A stretch of 64,000 nucleotides of DNA from Bacteroidales bacterium WCE2004 (GTDB lineage: Bacteria > Bacteroidota > Bacteroidia > Bacteroidales > UBA932), in assembly GCA_900167895.1 (NCBI GenBank), contig FUZR01000001.1, positions 353,144-417,143 on the forward strand. The letters run 5' to 3'. The notes beneath the pieces were generated by a model. That model had not been told where the DNA came from, did not search any database, and saw only the letters and a program-made list of their open reading frames with translations. The position numbers and the translations under genes are program-made. Positions within the stretch are counted from its first letter, which is position 1. Every line of letters starts with the position of its first letter. Shown piece after piece: positions 15,917 through 25,247 of this stretch.

Positions 15917-17359
15917 TTATTCTATGACCAATTCGAAAGGGACAAGCGGCAAGCCGGAAACAGCATGCAGATTACCCGGTGTGAAACAGCCCCAACCATA
16001 GCGGAGAACCCGAGGTTCGGGCACCGAGTCGCTGCGCACTACCATGAAATTGCCGAATACCCGGGCTTCCCTGACCGGATACATGACGCCGTCGGCACCG
16101 GCGATCTCTAAACCATCTATATAGGTGCTGCGGTCCAGACCGTCTTGACAGTCAGCAAGTTCTACAAATACCGCGCCAGGTTTTGTCATCGGGCCCGCAG
16201 GCGCGCGGAAAGCGCGCACCGCCTCGGGCGACTTGCACGCGACACGGTCCAGGCCGTAGTCGCGGTGCAGGGCCAGGTAGGCCAGGCGCTCCCCCACCTC
16301 GCGCTTGCGCGCCGGGTGGATCTGGTCGAGCTCATAGGGATAGACCAAGTCGTTGGTCACGGCGATGCCGCCGTTGGGCATGCGCTTGGCCGCGTCATGC
16401 TGCGCGCGGCGCAGGAGCGCGCCATCAGGCCCGTCGCCATAGTTGTACGGCGCAATCTCCACCTGGTAGAAAGGCAGGCGGGCGTCGGTGTCGCCCCAGT
16501 CGGCGCGCCACACCGACACCATCTTCTGCAGACGCTCGCTGTAGGTCGCGTCCGCGCCCACGTTGGAGCAGCCCTGATACCAGATGAAGCCCTTGATGGT
16601 GTAGCCCTTGACGGGAACGACCATCGCGTTGTACATCATATAGGGGCTGTAGTATTCATAGGGCAGCGCCTCGACCGAAGCGCTGTCCGTCGGAATGTCC
16701 GGATAGGTCTCGACAATCTCGCGCGGCAGCCAGCTCTCCACCTTGGAACCGCCGTAGGCGCTGAACAGGATGCCGACCGGCACGTCCAGCGTCTCGTTGA
16801 GCTTGCGGGCGAAGAAATAGCCCGTGGCGCTCATCTCCGATACCGTCGTCGCGTCGGCACGCCACCATTCGCCCTCGATCTCGGCGAGAGGCTCGTAGCT
16901 CCGCGCGCGCGGAACCTTGAACATCCGGATACGGTCGCGCATCGGCGCCGCCGTGATCACGTCCGCGGCGCCCTCGACCGGGCAGCCGCCGAAACCGCGG
17001 ATGGGCATCTCCATGTTGCTCTGGCCGGAGGCGAACCACACCTCGCCCACCAGCACGTCGCTGATGGTCAGGCGCTCGCGGCCCGCGGAAATCCGGATGG
17101 AATACGGGGTATAGGAAGCGGCGGGTGTCTGCACGGACACCTGCCAGAAGCCGTCCGCGTCAGCCTGGGCGGTATATTTGCGGCGGTCCCAGGAAGGAAC
17201 GACCGTCACGCGCTGGCCCGGATCGGCTTTGCCCCAGACCACCGCCGGCGTCTGCTGCTGCAGGACCATGCCGTCGCTGCAGGGCTGGCGAAGTTCGAGT
17301 TTTGCGAATGCGGACACGCTGACCAGCAGTGCCGCCATTAAGACAAGCAGTTTTCTCAT
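15917..17359 (-). CDS. Sialate O-acetylesterase-family carbohydrate esterase
   Basis: A 480-residue secreted esterase with a signal peptide (MRKLLVLMAALLVSVSAFA). An Ig-like N-terminal domain precedes the SGNH-type core: GEVWFASGQSNMEMP holds the catalytic Ser, GILFSAYGGSKVESWLPRE and GFIWYQGCSNV are family blocks, and LDQIHPARKREVGERLA holds the catalytic Asp-x-x-His. Family members remove O-acetyl groups from sialic acid or from plant glycans. In this locus, with mannanases and mannobiose epimerase, acetylated glucomannan is the likelier substrate (inference). Its start overlaps the epimerase stop by four bases, indicating translational coupling. Confidence 0.85.
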   Translation of the reverse strand: MRKLLVLMAALLVSVSAFAKLELRQPCSDGMVLQQQTPAVVWGKADPGQRVTVVPSWDRRKYTAQADADGFWQVSVQTPAASYTPYSIRISAGRERLTISDVLVGEVWFASGQSNMEMPIRGFGGCPVEGAADVITAAPMRDRIRMFKVPRARSYEPLAEIEGEWWRADATTVSEMSATGYFFARKLNETLDVPVGILFSAYGGSKVESWLPREIVETYPDIPTDSASVEALPYEYYSPYMMYNAMVVPVKGYTIKGFIWYQGCSNVGADATYSERLQKMVSVWRADWGDTDARLPFYQVEIAPYNYGDGPDGALLRRAQHDAAKRMPNGGIAVTNDLVYPYELDQIHPARKREVGERLAYLALHRDYGLDRVACKSPEAVRAFRAPAGPMTKPGAVFVELADCQDGLDRSTYIDGLEIAGADGVMYPVREARVFGNFMVVRSDSVPEPRVLRYGWGCFTPGNLHAVSGLPLVPFELVIE

Positions 17360-18537
17360 ATCTTGATTCTTTCAAGGATTTCCATGCACATCCGTCCGTT
17401 GTGGTAGGGACACTTCCAGAAACCGGCGCGGTCGTCCGTTACGTTGGGCGTCCCGTCCGCACGCAGGCTCCAGTACCATTCGCCGTCCGGGCAGACCAGG
17501 TGGCGGCGGATGAACTCCCAGGTGTCCGTGGCGCGCGCCGCCCACGCCGGGTCGGCGTCGCGCTGAAAGCGGTTCCAGCAACCCACGACCGTCTCCGCCT
17601 GCACCCACCAGTGGCGATCTGCGTCATGGTGCCCCGTCGCTGGAACCCATTCATATATCATGCCTTCGCCCGGCTTCCAGCCCTCGAGCGAGGCAACCGC
17701 GATGCGCCGGCAGGCCGCGGACGTCCGGACGCGGAGCGCCGCGTCGTCCAGCAGGTCCACCGCTTCTTCCAGCAGCCAGGACGCTTCGATGTCGTGGCCA
17801 TAGGAGACCGCGTCCGACTGGGAATTCCAGTTCATGTCAAAGAACAGTCCAAGATGCCCGTCGGCGCGGACGATACGGTCCAGGAAGATCTCCAGCAGGC
17901 CCGTCAGCTGCCGCCGCAGGCCCTCGTCCTTCCATACCCGGAACAAAGACGTATAACCCTCCAGGATATGCAGGTGCGTGTTCATCGTCTTGGCGTCGTT
18001 GCGGTCGCGCTCCGACAGGCGCATGTCTTCTATAGGTTCCCACGTGCGCGTGCAGGCTTCGAGATAGCCGCCTCCGGCGGCGTCGAAGCTGTGCGCCTCG
18101 ATGTCGCGGTACAGGCGGACAGCCAGGTCGAGCGCCTCCGGCGAGCCGACGGCGCGGTGGTATTCCGCGAGGCCGTAAATCGTAAACGCGATCGCGTAGA
18201 ACTGCTTCTTGGTGTCAAGGGGCCGGCCGTCGGCGGTCAGGCTCCAGTATACCCCGCCGTATTGCGGGTCGTAGAACCGTTCGCGGATCTCGGTATAGGT
18301 GCGGTCGGCGGCCTGCCGGCAGGAAGGGTCCCCGGTGAGCCGGAACGCGGACGCGAACGTCCACAGGATCCGGGCGTTGAGGATGGCCCCCCGGGGCGCG
18401 TCGGGCACCAGCGAGCCATCTCCGGCAATGCGGCCAAACCAGCCGCCGGAGGGGTCCTGCGCACGATGCAGCCAGAAGGGCAGAATGTCCAGCATCAGCT
18501 CGCGCTCGAGGTCGGAACGGAATGAAATCGGGTCCAT
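17356..18537 (-). CDS. Cellobiose/mannobiose 2-epimerase (AGE family)
   Basis: A 393-residue (alpha/alpha)6-barrel enzyme of the N-acylglucosamine 2-epimerase family. It converts the reducing-end glucose or mannose of beta-1,4-disaccharides into the C2 epimer. Marks are RILWTFASAFRLTG, YGGVYWSLTADGRPLDTKKQ, the catalytic His segment MNTHLHILEGYTSL, SYGHDIEASWLLEEA and HWWVQAETVVGCWNRF. There is no signal peptide, so it is cytosolic. The GH130 phosphorylase at 41702 is the expected next enzyme: mannobiose to mannosylglucose, then phosphorolysis. It is the first gene of the minus operon, with promoter at 18565-18572 and a 4-base overlap with the esterase gene. Confidence 0.9.
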   Translation of the reverse strand: MDPISFRSDLERELMLDILPFWLHRAQDPSGGWFGRIAGDGSLVPDAPRGAILNARILWTFASAFRLTGDPSCRQAADRTYTEIRERFYDPQYGGVYWSLTADGRPLDTKKQFYAIAFTIYGLAEYHRAVGSPEALDLAVRLYRDIEAHSFDAAGGGYLEACTRTWEPIEDMRLSERDRNDAKTMNTHLHILEGYTSLFRVWKDEGLRRQLTGLLEIFLDRIVRADGHLGLFFDMNWNSQSDAVSYGHDIEASWLLEEAVDLLDDAALRVRTSAACRRIAVASLEGWKPGEGMIYEWVPATGHHDADRHWWVQAETVVGCWNRFQRDADPAWAARATDTWEFIRRHLVCPDGEWYWSLRADGTPNVTDDRAGFWKCPYHNGRMCMEILERIKI

Positions 18538-18555
18538 TTTCAGGGGTAGAACAAC

Positions 18556-18604
18556 TTGTCATTTCAAAGGTAGTATTTTGTTTCGAACGTAAAATATCTT
18601 GTCA
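18556..18604. promoter_or_regulatory. Two TTGTCA sites in the divergent control region
   Basis: TTGTCA occurs at 18556-18561 and 18599-18604, flanking the epimerase promoter. It is the reverse complement of the TGACAA core of the direct repeat at 19576. These are candidate regulator half-sites, based on sequence similarity only. Confidence 0.3.
18565..18572 (-). promoter_or_regulatory. Bacteroidota -7 promoter box of the epimerase operon
   Basis: TACCTTTG on the minus strand, 27 bases before ATG 18537. Confidence 0.6.
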
Positions 18605-18654
18605 AGAATTTGCAAAATAATGGTTAAGATAATATCACTTTAAATTTAAATTAC

Positions 18655-18662
18655 TATATTTG
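18655..18662 (+). promoter_or_regulatory. Bacteroidota -7 promoter box of the first AraC regulator
   Basis: TATATTTG, 18 bases before ATG 18681. It overlaps the alternative upstream TTG start and excludes it. Confidence 0.65.
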
Positions 18663-18680
18663 TGCATTCATTTACGCAAA

Positions 18681-19556
18681 ATGTCCTCCGTCCTTTCCGA
18701 AATCACCCCGCTCTCCCAGCGCGACTGCTTCTACATCGTCGAGCGGCACAAGAGCCAGTTCACCTACCCGCTGCACCAGCACCGGGAATACGAGCTCAAC
18801 TTCATCCAGAACGGGCAGGGCCTTCGCAGGATCGTCGGCGACAGCGTGGAGGAGACCTCCAACCTGGACCTGGTCCTCATCTCCGGCGAGAACCTCGAAC
18901 ACATCTGGGAGCAGGGCCGGTGCACGGCGGAAGACATCCGGGAGATCACGATCCAGTTCTCGCCGGACCTGTTCGGCGGCGGCCTGCTCGGCAAGAACCA
19001 GTTCACGCGCATCTCCAAGATGCTGGAGCACGCCACGCACGGGATCGCGTTCCCGCAGGAAACGATCATGAAAGTCTATCACCGCCTGGACACGCTCGCT
19101 TCGGAGAAAGACTCTTTCAATCAGTTCATCAGCTGCTTACAGCTGCTCTACGAGCTTTCCGGGTCCGACTACCGCATCCTGGCCAGCAGCTCTTTCGCCC
19201 ACGCCCCGCGCGACCGCGAAAGCCGGCGCATCCTCAAGGTCAAGGAATACATCAACGAGCATTATGCCGAGCCGCTCACCCTGGAGATGATGGCCGACCT
19301 GGTCGGGATGAGCCCCAGTTCCTTCAGCCGCTTTTTCCGGCAGCACACCGCCCGCACCTTCACCGGCTACCTGATCGACATCCGGCTCGGCCAGGCCGCC
19401 CGAGAGCTGGTGGACACCTCGCAGAACATCTCCGAGATCTGCTACCAGTGCGGCTTCAACAACCTGTCCAACTTCAACCGGATTTTCAAGGCCAAAAGAG
19501 GCATGTCGCCCCGTGAATTCCGCCAGATCTACAAGAAGAAAAAAGTCATAGTCTAG
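18681..19556 (+). CDS. AraC-family transcriptional regulator (paralogue 1)
   Basis: A 291-residue regulator. The N-terminal half is a cupin-like ligand domain (FTYPLHQHREYELNFIQNGQ, then LVLISGENLEHIWEQG). The C-terminal 100 residues hold two helix-turn-helix motifs: LTLEMMADLVGMSPSSFSRF and ISEICYQCGFNNLSNFNRIF. It lies between the divergent epimerase operon and the GH5-CE7/SusCD operon, so it most likely activates both in response to a mannan-derived sugar (inference). A second regulator at 39717 has nearly the same layout and many identical segments, beginning with the shared SxVLxEITPxxxxDCxxIVERHK pattern. The start at 18681 is set by the promoter position. Confidence 0.92.
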   Translation: MSSVLSEITPLSQRDCFYIVERHKSQFTYPLHQHREYELNFIQNGQGLRRIVGDSVEETSNLDLVLISGENLEHIWEQGRCTAEDIREITIQFSPDLFGGGLLGKNQFTRISKMLEHATHGIAFPQETIMKVYHRLDTLASEKDSFNQFISCLQLLYELSGSDYRILASSSFAHAPRDRESRRILKVKEYINEHYAEPLTLEMMADLVGMSPSSFSRFFRQHTARTFTGYLIDIRLGQAARELVDTSQNISEICYQCGFNNLSNFNRIFKAKRGMSPREFRQIYKKKKVIV

Positions 19557-19575
19557 GCAGGAATTTTGCAATATT

Positions 19576-19619
19576 TGACAAAATCGTACTTGTTTCGCGC
19601 GTGACAAGCGCGTACTTTT
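19576..19619 (+). promoter_or_regulatory. 26-bp-period direct repeat, candidate AraC operator
   Basis: TGACAA-4 bases-GTACTT occurs at 19576 and again at 19602, exactly 26 bases apart, with the second copy running into the -7 box at 19613. Tandem sites overlapping or abutting the promoter are the normal layout for AraC-type activators. The binding is inferred. Confidence 0.55.
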
Positions 19620-19620
19620 G
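19590..19620 (+). promoter_or_regulatory. Bacteroidota promoter of the GH5-CE7/SusCD operon
   Basis: TACTTTTG at 19613-19620 is the -7 box and TTG at 19590-19592 is 20 bases upstream. ATG 19642 lies 21 bases after the box. Confidence 0.7.
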
Positions 19621-19641
19621 TGTCTGACTTAACGCATAATT

Positions 19642-22041
19642 ATGCACAGACACAGTACCTGCTTTTGCAAAGTTATTCTTTTCGCCTTTCTCTCAATCAC
19701 TTGCATCGTCGGATGCAAGCCCCGGAAAGCATTCTGGAGCGTTGAGGAAAGCCGCATCGTCCTCAACGGAGAGCCCCGTTACTTCATCGGCACCAACGTC
19801 TGGTACGCTTCCGAGCTGGCCCTGAGCGACCCGGAGCGTTTCCAGGCAGAACTGGATACCCTGCATGGCCTCGGTCTGGACAACCTCCGGATCCTGGCCA
19901 CGGATGAGAATTTCGCCGGATTGGACATCGTTCTAAGTGAGTTGGAAAAAAGAGAGATGTCGGCCGTCCTTTTCCTGAACAATGCCTGGGAGTGGAGCCC
20001 CGACGGCTACCGCTCCTGGCTGGAAAAGGCCGGCGCCGGCCCTCAGCCTCATCCGGCCGTCGAAGGCTACGGCACCTACATGACCACCATGTATGCCTTC
20101 GCCTCCAACCCGCGGGCGGTCGAGCTCTTCCAGGAGCACGTCCGCCGCGTCGTGAGCCGCTACAAGGACTCCCCCGCCGTGTTCTCCTGGCAGATCTGCA
20201 ACGAGCCGCGTCCCTTCACCGAGGACCCGGCCAGGATCGAGGACTTCATCGCCTATGTCCAGGGCACGGCCCGGCTGATCAAGTCGATCGACCCCCGCCA
20301 CATGGTGAGCACCGGCAACGAAGGCTCGATGGGCTCCAATTCCGACATCGAGCTCTTCACCCGCCTCAACGACTGCCCGGACATCGACTACATCACGGTC
20401 CACATCTGGCCCTACAACTGGGGCTGGGCGCAGGCGCAAGCGCTTGCCGGCGAAAAGCCCGAGCACGCGCTCTACAGCGCCCTCTGGCAGACCGGCCGCT
20501 ATATCGACGAGCACCTGGAGCGCGCCTACGACCTCCGCAAGCCGGTCGTGATCGAAGAATTCGGTTTCCCGCGCGACGGTTTCGCCTGGCTCAACGACAG
20601 CAGCACCGCCCTGCGCGACCGCTACTATAAATACGTCTTCTCCCGCGTGCTCGACTCCGCCCGCAAGGCCGGCCGCCTGGCCGGTTGCAATTTCTGGGCT
20701 TGGAGCGGCCTGGCGGAGCAGAACCGCGAGCACCAGTTCTGGAAGGAGGGCGACGCCCTCGCCGGCGATCCGCCGCAGGAGGCCCAGGGCCTCAACGGCG
20801 TGTATCTCTCCGACAGGAGCACCGTCGAGGTCGTCCGCAGCTACACCGACAGCCTCGCCCATGCCGTGACCGTGTGGGCGCCCGATCCCGACGGCTGGAT
20901 GTTCTACGGTGACGGCCCGCTCGCGCTGGATGTCCGCGTCGCCTCGCAGACCGCGGGCGACTGCCCCGTCACGCTGGCCCTGGTCCGCGACGTGGACCTG
21001 ATGTCCGACACGCAGGACACCGTGCTGCTCGCCACGGAGACCGCCCGGGTCCGCCCCGGCAGCCCGGCCCGCCTCAGCTTCAAGCTGGATGCGGTCGGCC
21101 TCGGCTTCTACCAGGCCCGCCTCGGCAAGCACCAGTCCTTCAACATCGGCATCAACCCCGAGCGCATCGGGAGCCCGCAGGACAAGCAGCCGGACTTCGA
21201 CGCTTTCTGGGAGCAGACGCTCACCGAGCTCGCCGCCGTCCCGATGGACGCGCAGCTCGAGCCCGTCCCGGAGCACTCCGACAGCCTCCGCACCACCTAC
21301 CGCGTCCGCTTCCAGTCCCTGGGCGGCGCCACGGCGGGCGGCATCCTCTGCGTGCCCGTCAAGGAGGGCAAATACCCCGTTTCCCTGGAACTGATGGGCT
21401 ACGGCGCCGATCCGTTCTGGTATGATCCCGCCGCAGCGCCCGACAAGATCGAGTTCCTGGTGAGCGTGCGCGGACAGGGCATCTTCAAGGAGCCGGAAGG
21501 CCGCTGGATCGACCGCGGCCTGGACAGCAAGGAGAATTTCTACTATCGCGGCGCCTTCTGCGACATCGTCCGCGCCATCGACTTCGTCTGCTCGCTGGAC
21601 TGCGCGGACACCTCCCGCATCTTCGCCTGGGGCGACAGCCAGGGAGGCGCCTTCACCTGGATCGCGGGCAGCCTGGACCACCGCGTGCGCGCCATCGCGC
21701 CGAGCGTCCCGTTCCTGAGCGACTACCCCGACTACGCCCGCATCGTCTGGTGGCCGGTACACGAAGTGTTCCAGGCGGCCGACGCGGCCGGCATCGAACG
21801 GGAAGACCTCTTCCGGACCCTGTCCTATTTCGACGTCAAAAATTTCACCGACCGGGTGGAATGCCCGGTCTACATGGCCTTCGGCCTGCAGGACCCCACC
21901 TGCCCCCCGCATACCAACTTCGCCGGATACAACCAGGTCAGCGCACCCAAGCATTTCCACTGTGAGCCGCTCTGCGGCCACAGCATGTGGAAGGAGCGCC
22001 GCTGGCAGCGCATCCGCGCAGATTTCTTCGATCAGTTTTAA
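19642..22041 (+). CDS. Bifunctional lipoprotein: GH5 mannanase-like domain fused to a CE7 acetylesterase domain
   Basis: A 799-residue lipoprotein with a lipobox (LSITCIVGCKP). Residues about 30-420 form a GH5 glycosidase resembling beta-mannanases of subfamily 7: RYFIGTNVWYASEL, acid/base Glu188 in CNEPRP, ITVHIWPYNWGW, and nucleophile Glu306 in VIEEFGFPRDG. A linker with beta structure follows. From about residue 510 there is a CE7/AXE1 acetylesterase: QPDFDAFWEQTLTEL, Ser666 in WGDSQGG, Asp751 in GLQDPTCPP and His780 in CGHSMW. The protein should cut acetylated mannan and strip its acetyl groups at the cell surface or periplasm. It opens the operon with susC 39 bases downstream. Both catalytic sets appear intact. 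Subfamily assignment is less certain than the fold. Confidence 0.85.
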   Translation: MHRHSTCFCKVILFAFLSITCIVGCKPRKAFWSVEESRIVLNGEPRYFIGTNVWYASELALSDPERFQAELDTLHGLGLDNLRILATDENFAGLDIVLSELEKREMSAVLFLNNAWEWSPDGYRSWLEKAGAGPQPHPAVEGYGTYMTTMYAFASNPRAVELFQEHVRRVVSRYKDSPAVFSWQICNEPRPFTEDPARIEDFIAYVQGTARLIKSIDPRHMVSTGNEGSMGSNSDIELFTRLNDCPDIDYITVHIWPYNWGWAQAQALAGEKPEHALYSALWQTGRYIDEHLERAYDLRKPVVIEEFGFPRDGFAWLNDSSTALRDRYYKYVFSRVLDSARKAGRLAGCNFWAWSGLAEQNREHQFWKEGDALAGDPPQEAQGLNGVYLSDRSTVEVVRSYTDSLAHAVTVWAPDPDGWMFYGDGPLALDVRVASQTAGDCPVTLALVRDVDLMSDTQDTVLLATETARVRPGSPARLSFKLDAVGLGFYQARLGKHQSFNIGINPERIGSPQDKQPDFDAFWEQTLTELAAVPMDAQLEPVPEHSDSLRTTYRVRFQSLGGATAGGILCVPVKEGKYPVSLELMGYGADPFWYDPAAAPDKIEFLVSVRGQGIFKEPEGRWIDRGLDSKENFYYRGAFCDIVRAIDFVCSLDCADTSRIFAWGDSQGGAFTWIAGSLDHRVRAIAPSVPFLSDYPDYARIVWWPVHEVFQAADAAGIEREDLFRTLSYFDVKNFTDRVECPVYMAFGLQDPTCPPHTNFAGYNQVSAPKHFHCEPLCGHSMWKERRWQRIRADFFDQF

Positions 22042-22080
22042 CAAAACATTTTTCCCACTAATTATCAAAACAATTATCCA

Positions 22081-25000
22081 ATGAAAGAAAAACTGTTGAC
22101 ATGCCTCCTGGCGCTCGTGGCGAGCGTCAGCCTGATGGCTCAGAACGTCGCCGTCTCCGGTGTCGTGAGCGATCAGACGGGGCCTGTGATCGGTGCCAGC
22201 GTGTTCGAAAAGGACACGGACAACGGCACAGTCACCGACTTGGATGGAAAGTTCAGTCTCCTGGTCAAACCCGGGGCGACACTGGTCATCTCATCCATCG
22301 GTTACGCGACGCAGGAAATTCCCGTCGGTTCCCAGCGGGTCTTCGACGTCATCCTCGAAGAAGACAACGAATTCCTTGACGAAGTCGTCGTGGTCGGCTA
22401 CGGTATCCAGAAGAAGAAACTGGTCACCGGCTCCACCGTCCAGGTCAAGGGAGACGAGCTGGTCAAGCTCAATTCCACCAACGCGCTGGGCGCCATGCAG
22501 TCCTCCACCCCCGGTGTCAGCATCATGTCCTCCTCCGGTCAGCCCGGCGAAGGATACAATGTGAGCATCCGCGGTATGGGTACCACCGGCACCTACGCTC
22601 CGTTCTACGTCATCGACGGCGTCCCGGGCGGTGACATCAACTCCCTCAACCCCTCCGACATCGAGAGCATCGACGTGCTGAAGGACGCCGCTTCCTGCGC
22701 CATCTATGGTTCGCGCGGCGCCAACGGCGTCATCCTCGTCACCACCAAGCAGGGCAAGCCCGGCAAGTTGACCGTCACCTACGACGGCTTCTTCGGCATC
22801 CAGAATGTCCAGCGCATGCCTGAGCTCCTGACCGCCCAGCAGTACATGGACATCCAGGACCAGGTCAACTTCAACATGGGCAAGGCCCCCATCGACTGGG
22901 CCGGCACCCTGAGCCCCGAGTTCTACAACGACATCAAGAGCGGCGCCTTCACCGGCACCAACTGGCTGGAAGCGATCCGCAACGAGAACGCTCCGTACAC
23001 CAACCACGCCATCAACCTGGTCGGCGGCTCGGACGTCTCCAAATTCTCGATGGGCGTCAGCTACACCGACCAGGAAGGTATCTTCGGCAAGCCGGTCGCT
23101 TCCAACTACAAGCGCGTGACCGTCCGTCTCAACTCCGACCACGTGATCTGGCGCAAGAACGGCCTGGACATCATCACCTTCGGTGAGAATGTCTCCTTCA
23201 CGAGCAGCCAGAAGAGCGGCATCGGTATCGGCAACCACTACTGGAACGACGTCTACAACGCTCTTTCCGCCAACCCGCTCGTCCCCATCTTCCAGAAGGA
23301 CGGCAGCTACACCGCGTATGACTGGCTGAGCGGCAGCGGCATCTGGAACCTCGACACGTACACCAGCAACCCGGTCGCCGCGATGGTCTATTCTTCCCGC
23401 GGCAACAACGACAGCCACAACTACGGTCTGAACATGGCCGCCAACCTCCGCGTCCAGCCCATCAAGGGCCTGACCTGGAAGAGCCAGTTCGGCTACCAGA
23501 TGAGCGCATACACCTACCGCTCCTTCGGCCTGTCCTACAAACTCACCAACTACGCCTTCTCCGACACCGACTCCGTGAGCCAAAACGCCGGCGCCGGCTG
23601 GAACTGGTCCTGGGAGAACACCGTCAACTACGTGTTCGACATCCAGGGCAAGCACCACTTCGACGTCCTCGTCGGTAGCTCCCTCTCGCACAGCGGTTTC
23701 GGTGAGGAAGTCGGCGCGACCAACAGCGAGGCCCTCTGGCCCAACAGCTGGAAATACGCCTATATCGGCAACACCTCCGGCGACCCGTCCCTGACCGACA
23801 TTTCCGGTACCACCTGGGGCGACAGCGGCCGGGCTTCCTTCTTCGGCCGTATCAACTACGACTACGCCGAGAAATACATGCTCACCCTCATCCTCCGCCG
23901 GGACGGCTCTTCCAACTTCATGCGCGGTCACCGCTGGGGCACCTTCCCCTCCGTCTCCGCCGGTTGGGTGGTCTCCAACGAAAGCTGGTGGAATGCCCGC
24001 GCGATCAACTTCCTCAAGCTGCGCGGCAGCTGGGGACAGACCGGTAACGACGCCATCAGCGACTTCCAGTACCTGGCCACCATCGCCGTGGGTGCGGCCG
24101 ACGGCGGCTACTCCTTCTACACGGGCCCGACCGCGACGACGTCCGGCACCGGCGCCTATGCCGACAAGCTCGCCAACCCCGACATCCACTGGGAGACTTC
24201 CCAGCAGCTTGACCTCGGTTTCGACGCCCGCATGTTCGACAACCGCCTGAACATCGCGTTCGACTGGTACCAGAAAGACACCAAGGACTGGCTGGTCGGC
24301 GCCCCGGCTCCGGGTCACTTCGGCGCCAACCCGCCGTTGATCAACGGCGGTGACGTCCGCAACACCGGTGTCGAGCTCGCCCTCAACTGGAGCGACGCCC
24401 GCAGCAAGGACTTCTCCTACAGCATCGGAGTCAACGGTTCCTACAACAAGAACCGCATCACCCGCATCGCCAACGAAGAGGGCATCATGCACGGTCCCGT
24501 CAACGTCGTGCAGGGCATCGACGAGCTCTACCGTGCCCAGGTCGGCTATCCGATCGGCTACTTCTGGACCTACAAGTCCGAGGGCGTCTTCCAGAACCAG
24601 GCCGAGATCGACGCCTGGAAGGCTGCCGGCAAGGGCACCATCGTCAGCGATGTCGTCCCGGGCGACCTCAAGTTCGCGGACCTCAACAACGACGGCGTGA
24701 TCAACGATGCCGACAAGTCGATGACCGGTGACCCGAATCCGGACTTCAACGTCGGTCTCAACTTCTCCGTCTACTACAAGGGCTTCGACCTGGCGGTCAG
24801 CGGCTACGGCATGTTCGGCCAGCAGGTCTTCCGCGCCTACCGCCGCTACTCCGACAGCCAGTGGAACAACTACACGACCGAAGTGTACGGCTATTGGCAC
24901 GGTGAGGGTACCTCCAACCACTTCCCGCGCCTGGTCGCAGGAACCAACTACAACTTCATGAACAACTCTGACATCTTCATCGAGGATGCGGATTTCTTCA

Positions 25001-25233
25001 GAATCCAGACCATCACGCTCGGCTACGACTTCAAGCGTCTCTGGAAGAACGCTCCGTTCGGCAAGTGCCGTCTGTACGTGCAGGCGCAGAATCCGTTCTG
25101 CTTCACCGCCTTCAAGGGCCTCGACCCTGAGGTCGGCACGTCCTCCGGCTTCGACAGCTGGGCCAAGGGTATCGACCTGGGCTACTATCCCCAGGCGAAG
25201 AGCCTGCTCGTCGGTCTCAATCTCGAATTTTAA
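22081..25233 (+). CDS. SusC-like TonB-dependent outer-membrane oligosaccharide transporter
   Basis: A 1050-residue RagA/SusC-family receptor. It has a signal peptide (KLLTCLLALVASVSLMAQ), then a carboxypeptidase-regulatory domain (VSGVVSDQTGPVIGASVFEK through YATQEIPVG), then the TonB-box/plug opening EVVVVGYGIQKKKLVTGS, plug motifs GTYAPFYVIDGVPGG and SIDVLKDAASCAIYGSRGANG, and a 22-strand-type barrel ending in LLVGLNLEF. It imports the glycan fragments captured by the following SusD partner. It is in the operon behind the GH5-CE7 lipoprotein, and the SusD start is about 14 bases away. Given the neighbours, the cargo is probably manno- or glucomanno-oligosaccharide. Confidence 0.95.
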   Translation: MKEKLLTCLLALVASVSLMAQNVAVSGVVSDQTGPVIGASVFEKDTDNGTVTDLDGKFSLLVKPGATLVISSIGYATQEIPVGSQRVFDVILEEDNEFLDEVVVVGYGIQKKKLVTGSTVQVKGDELVKLNSTNALGAMQSSTPGVSIMSSSGQPGEGYNVSIRGMGTTGTYAPFYVIDGVPGGDINSLNPSDIESIDVLKDAASCAIYGSRGANGVILVTTKQGKPGKLTVTYDGFFGIQNVQRMPELLTAQQYMDIQDQVNFNMGKAPIDWAGTLSPEFYNDIKSGAFTGTNWLEAIRNENAPYTNHAINLVGGSDVSKFSMGVSYTDQEGIFGKPVASNYKRVTVRLNSDHVIWRKNGLDIITFGENVSFTSSQKSGIGIGNHYWNDVYNALSANPLVPIFQKDGSYTAYDWLSGSGIWNLDTYTSNPVAAMVYSSRGNNDSHNYGLNMAANLRVQPIKGLTWKSQFGYQMSAYTYRSFGLSYKLTNYAFSDTDSVSQNAGAGWNWSWENTVNYVFDIQGKHHFDVLVGSSLSHSGFGEEVGATNSEALWPNSWKYAYIGNTSGDPSLTDISGTTWGDSGRASFFGRINYDYAEKYMLTLILRRDGSSNFMRGHRWGTFPSVSAGWVVSNESWWNARAINFLKLRGSWGQTGNDAISDFQYLATIAVGAADGGYSFYTGPTATTSGTGAYADKLANPDIHWETSQQLDLGFDARMFDNRLNIAFDWYQKDTKDWLVGAPAPGHFGANPPLINGGDVRNTGVELALNWSDARSKDFSYSIGVNGSYNKNRITRIANEEGIMHGPVNVVQGIDELYRAQVGYPIGYFWTYKSEGVFQNQAEIDAWKAAGKGTIVSDVVPGDLKFADLNNDGVINDADKSMTGDPNPDFNVGLNFSVYYKGFDLAVSGYGMFGQQVFRAYRRYSDSQWNNYTTEVYGYWHGEGTSNHFPRLVAGTNYNFMNNSDIFIEDADFFRIQTITLGYDFKRLWKNAPFGKCRLYVQAQNPFCFTAFKGLDPEVGTSSGFDSWAKGIDLGYYPQAKSLLVGLNLEF

Positions 25234-25247
25234 TTAGGATGACTGAT

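Noticed and set aside
15917..17359. A true sialic-acid catabolism function for the esterase
   Set aside because: No neuraminidase, lyase or sialic-acid transporter is nearby. The gene neighbours point to mannan.
22291..24921. A minus-strand open frame of 876 codons inside susC
   Set aside because: It lies fully opposite an unmistakable SusC receptor, has Val/Ala/Gly-rich low-complexity translation, and has no promoter box.
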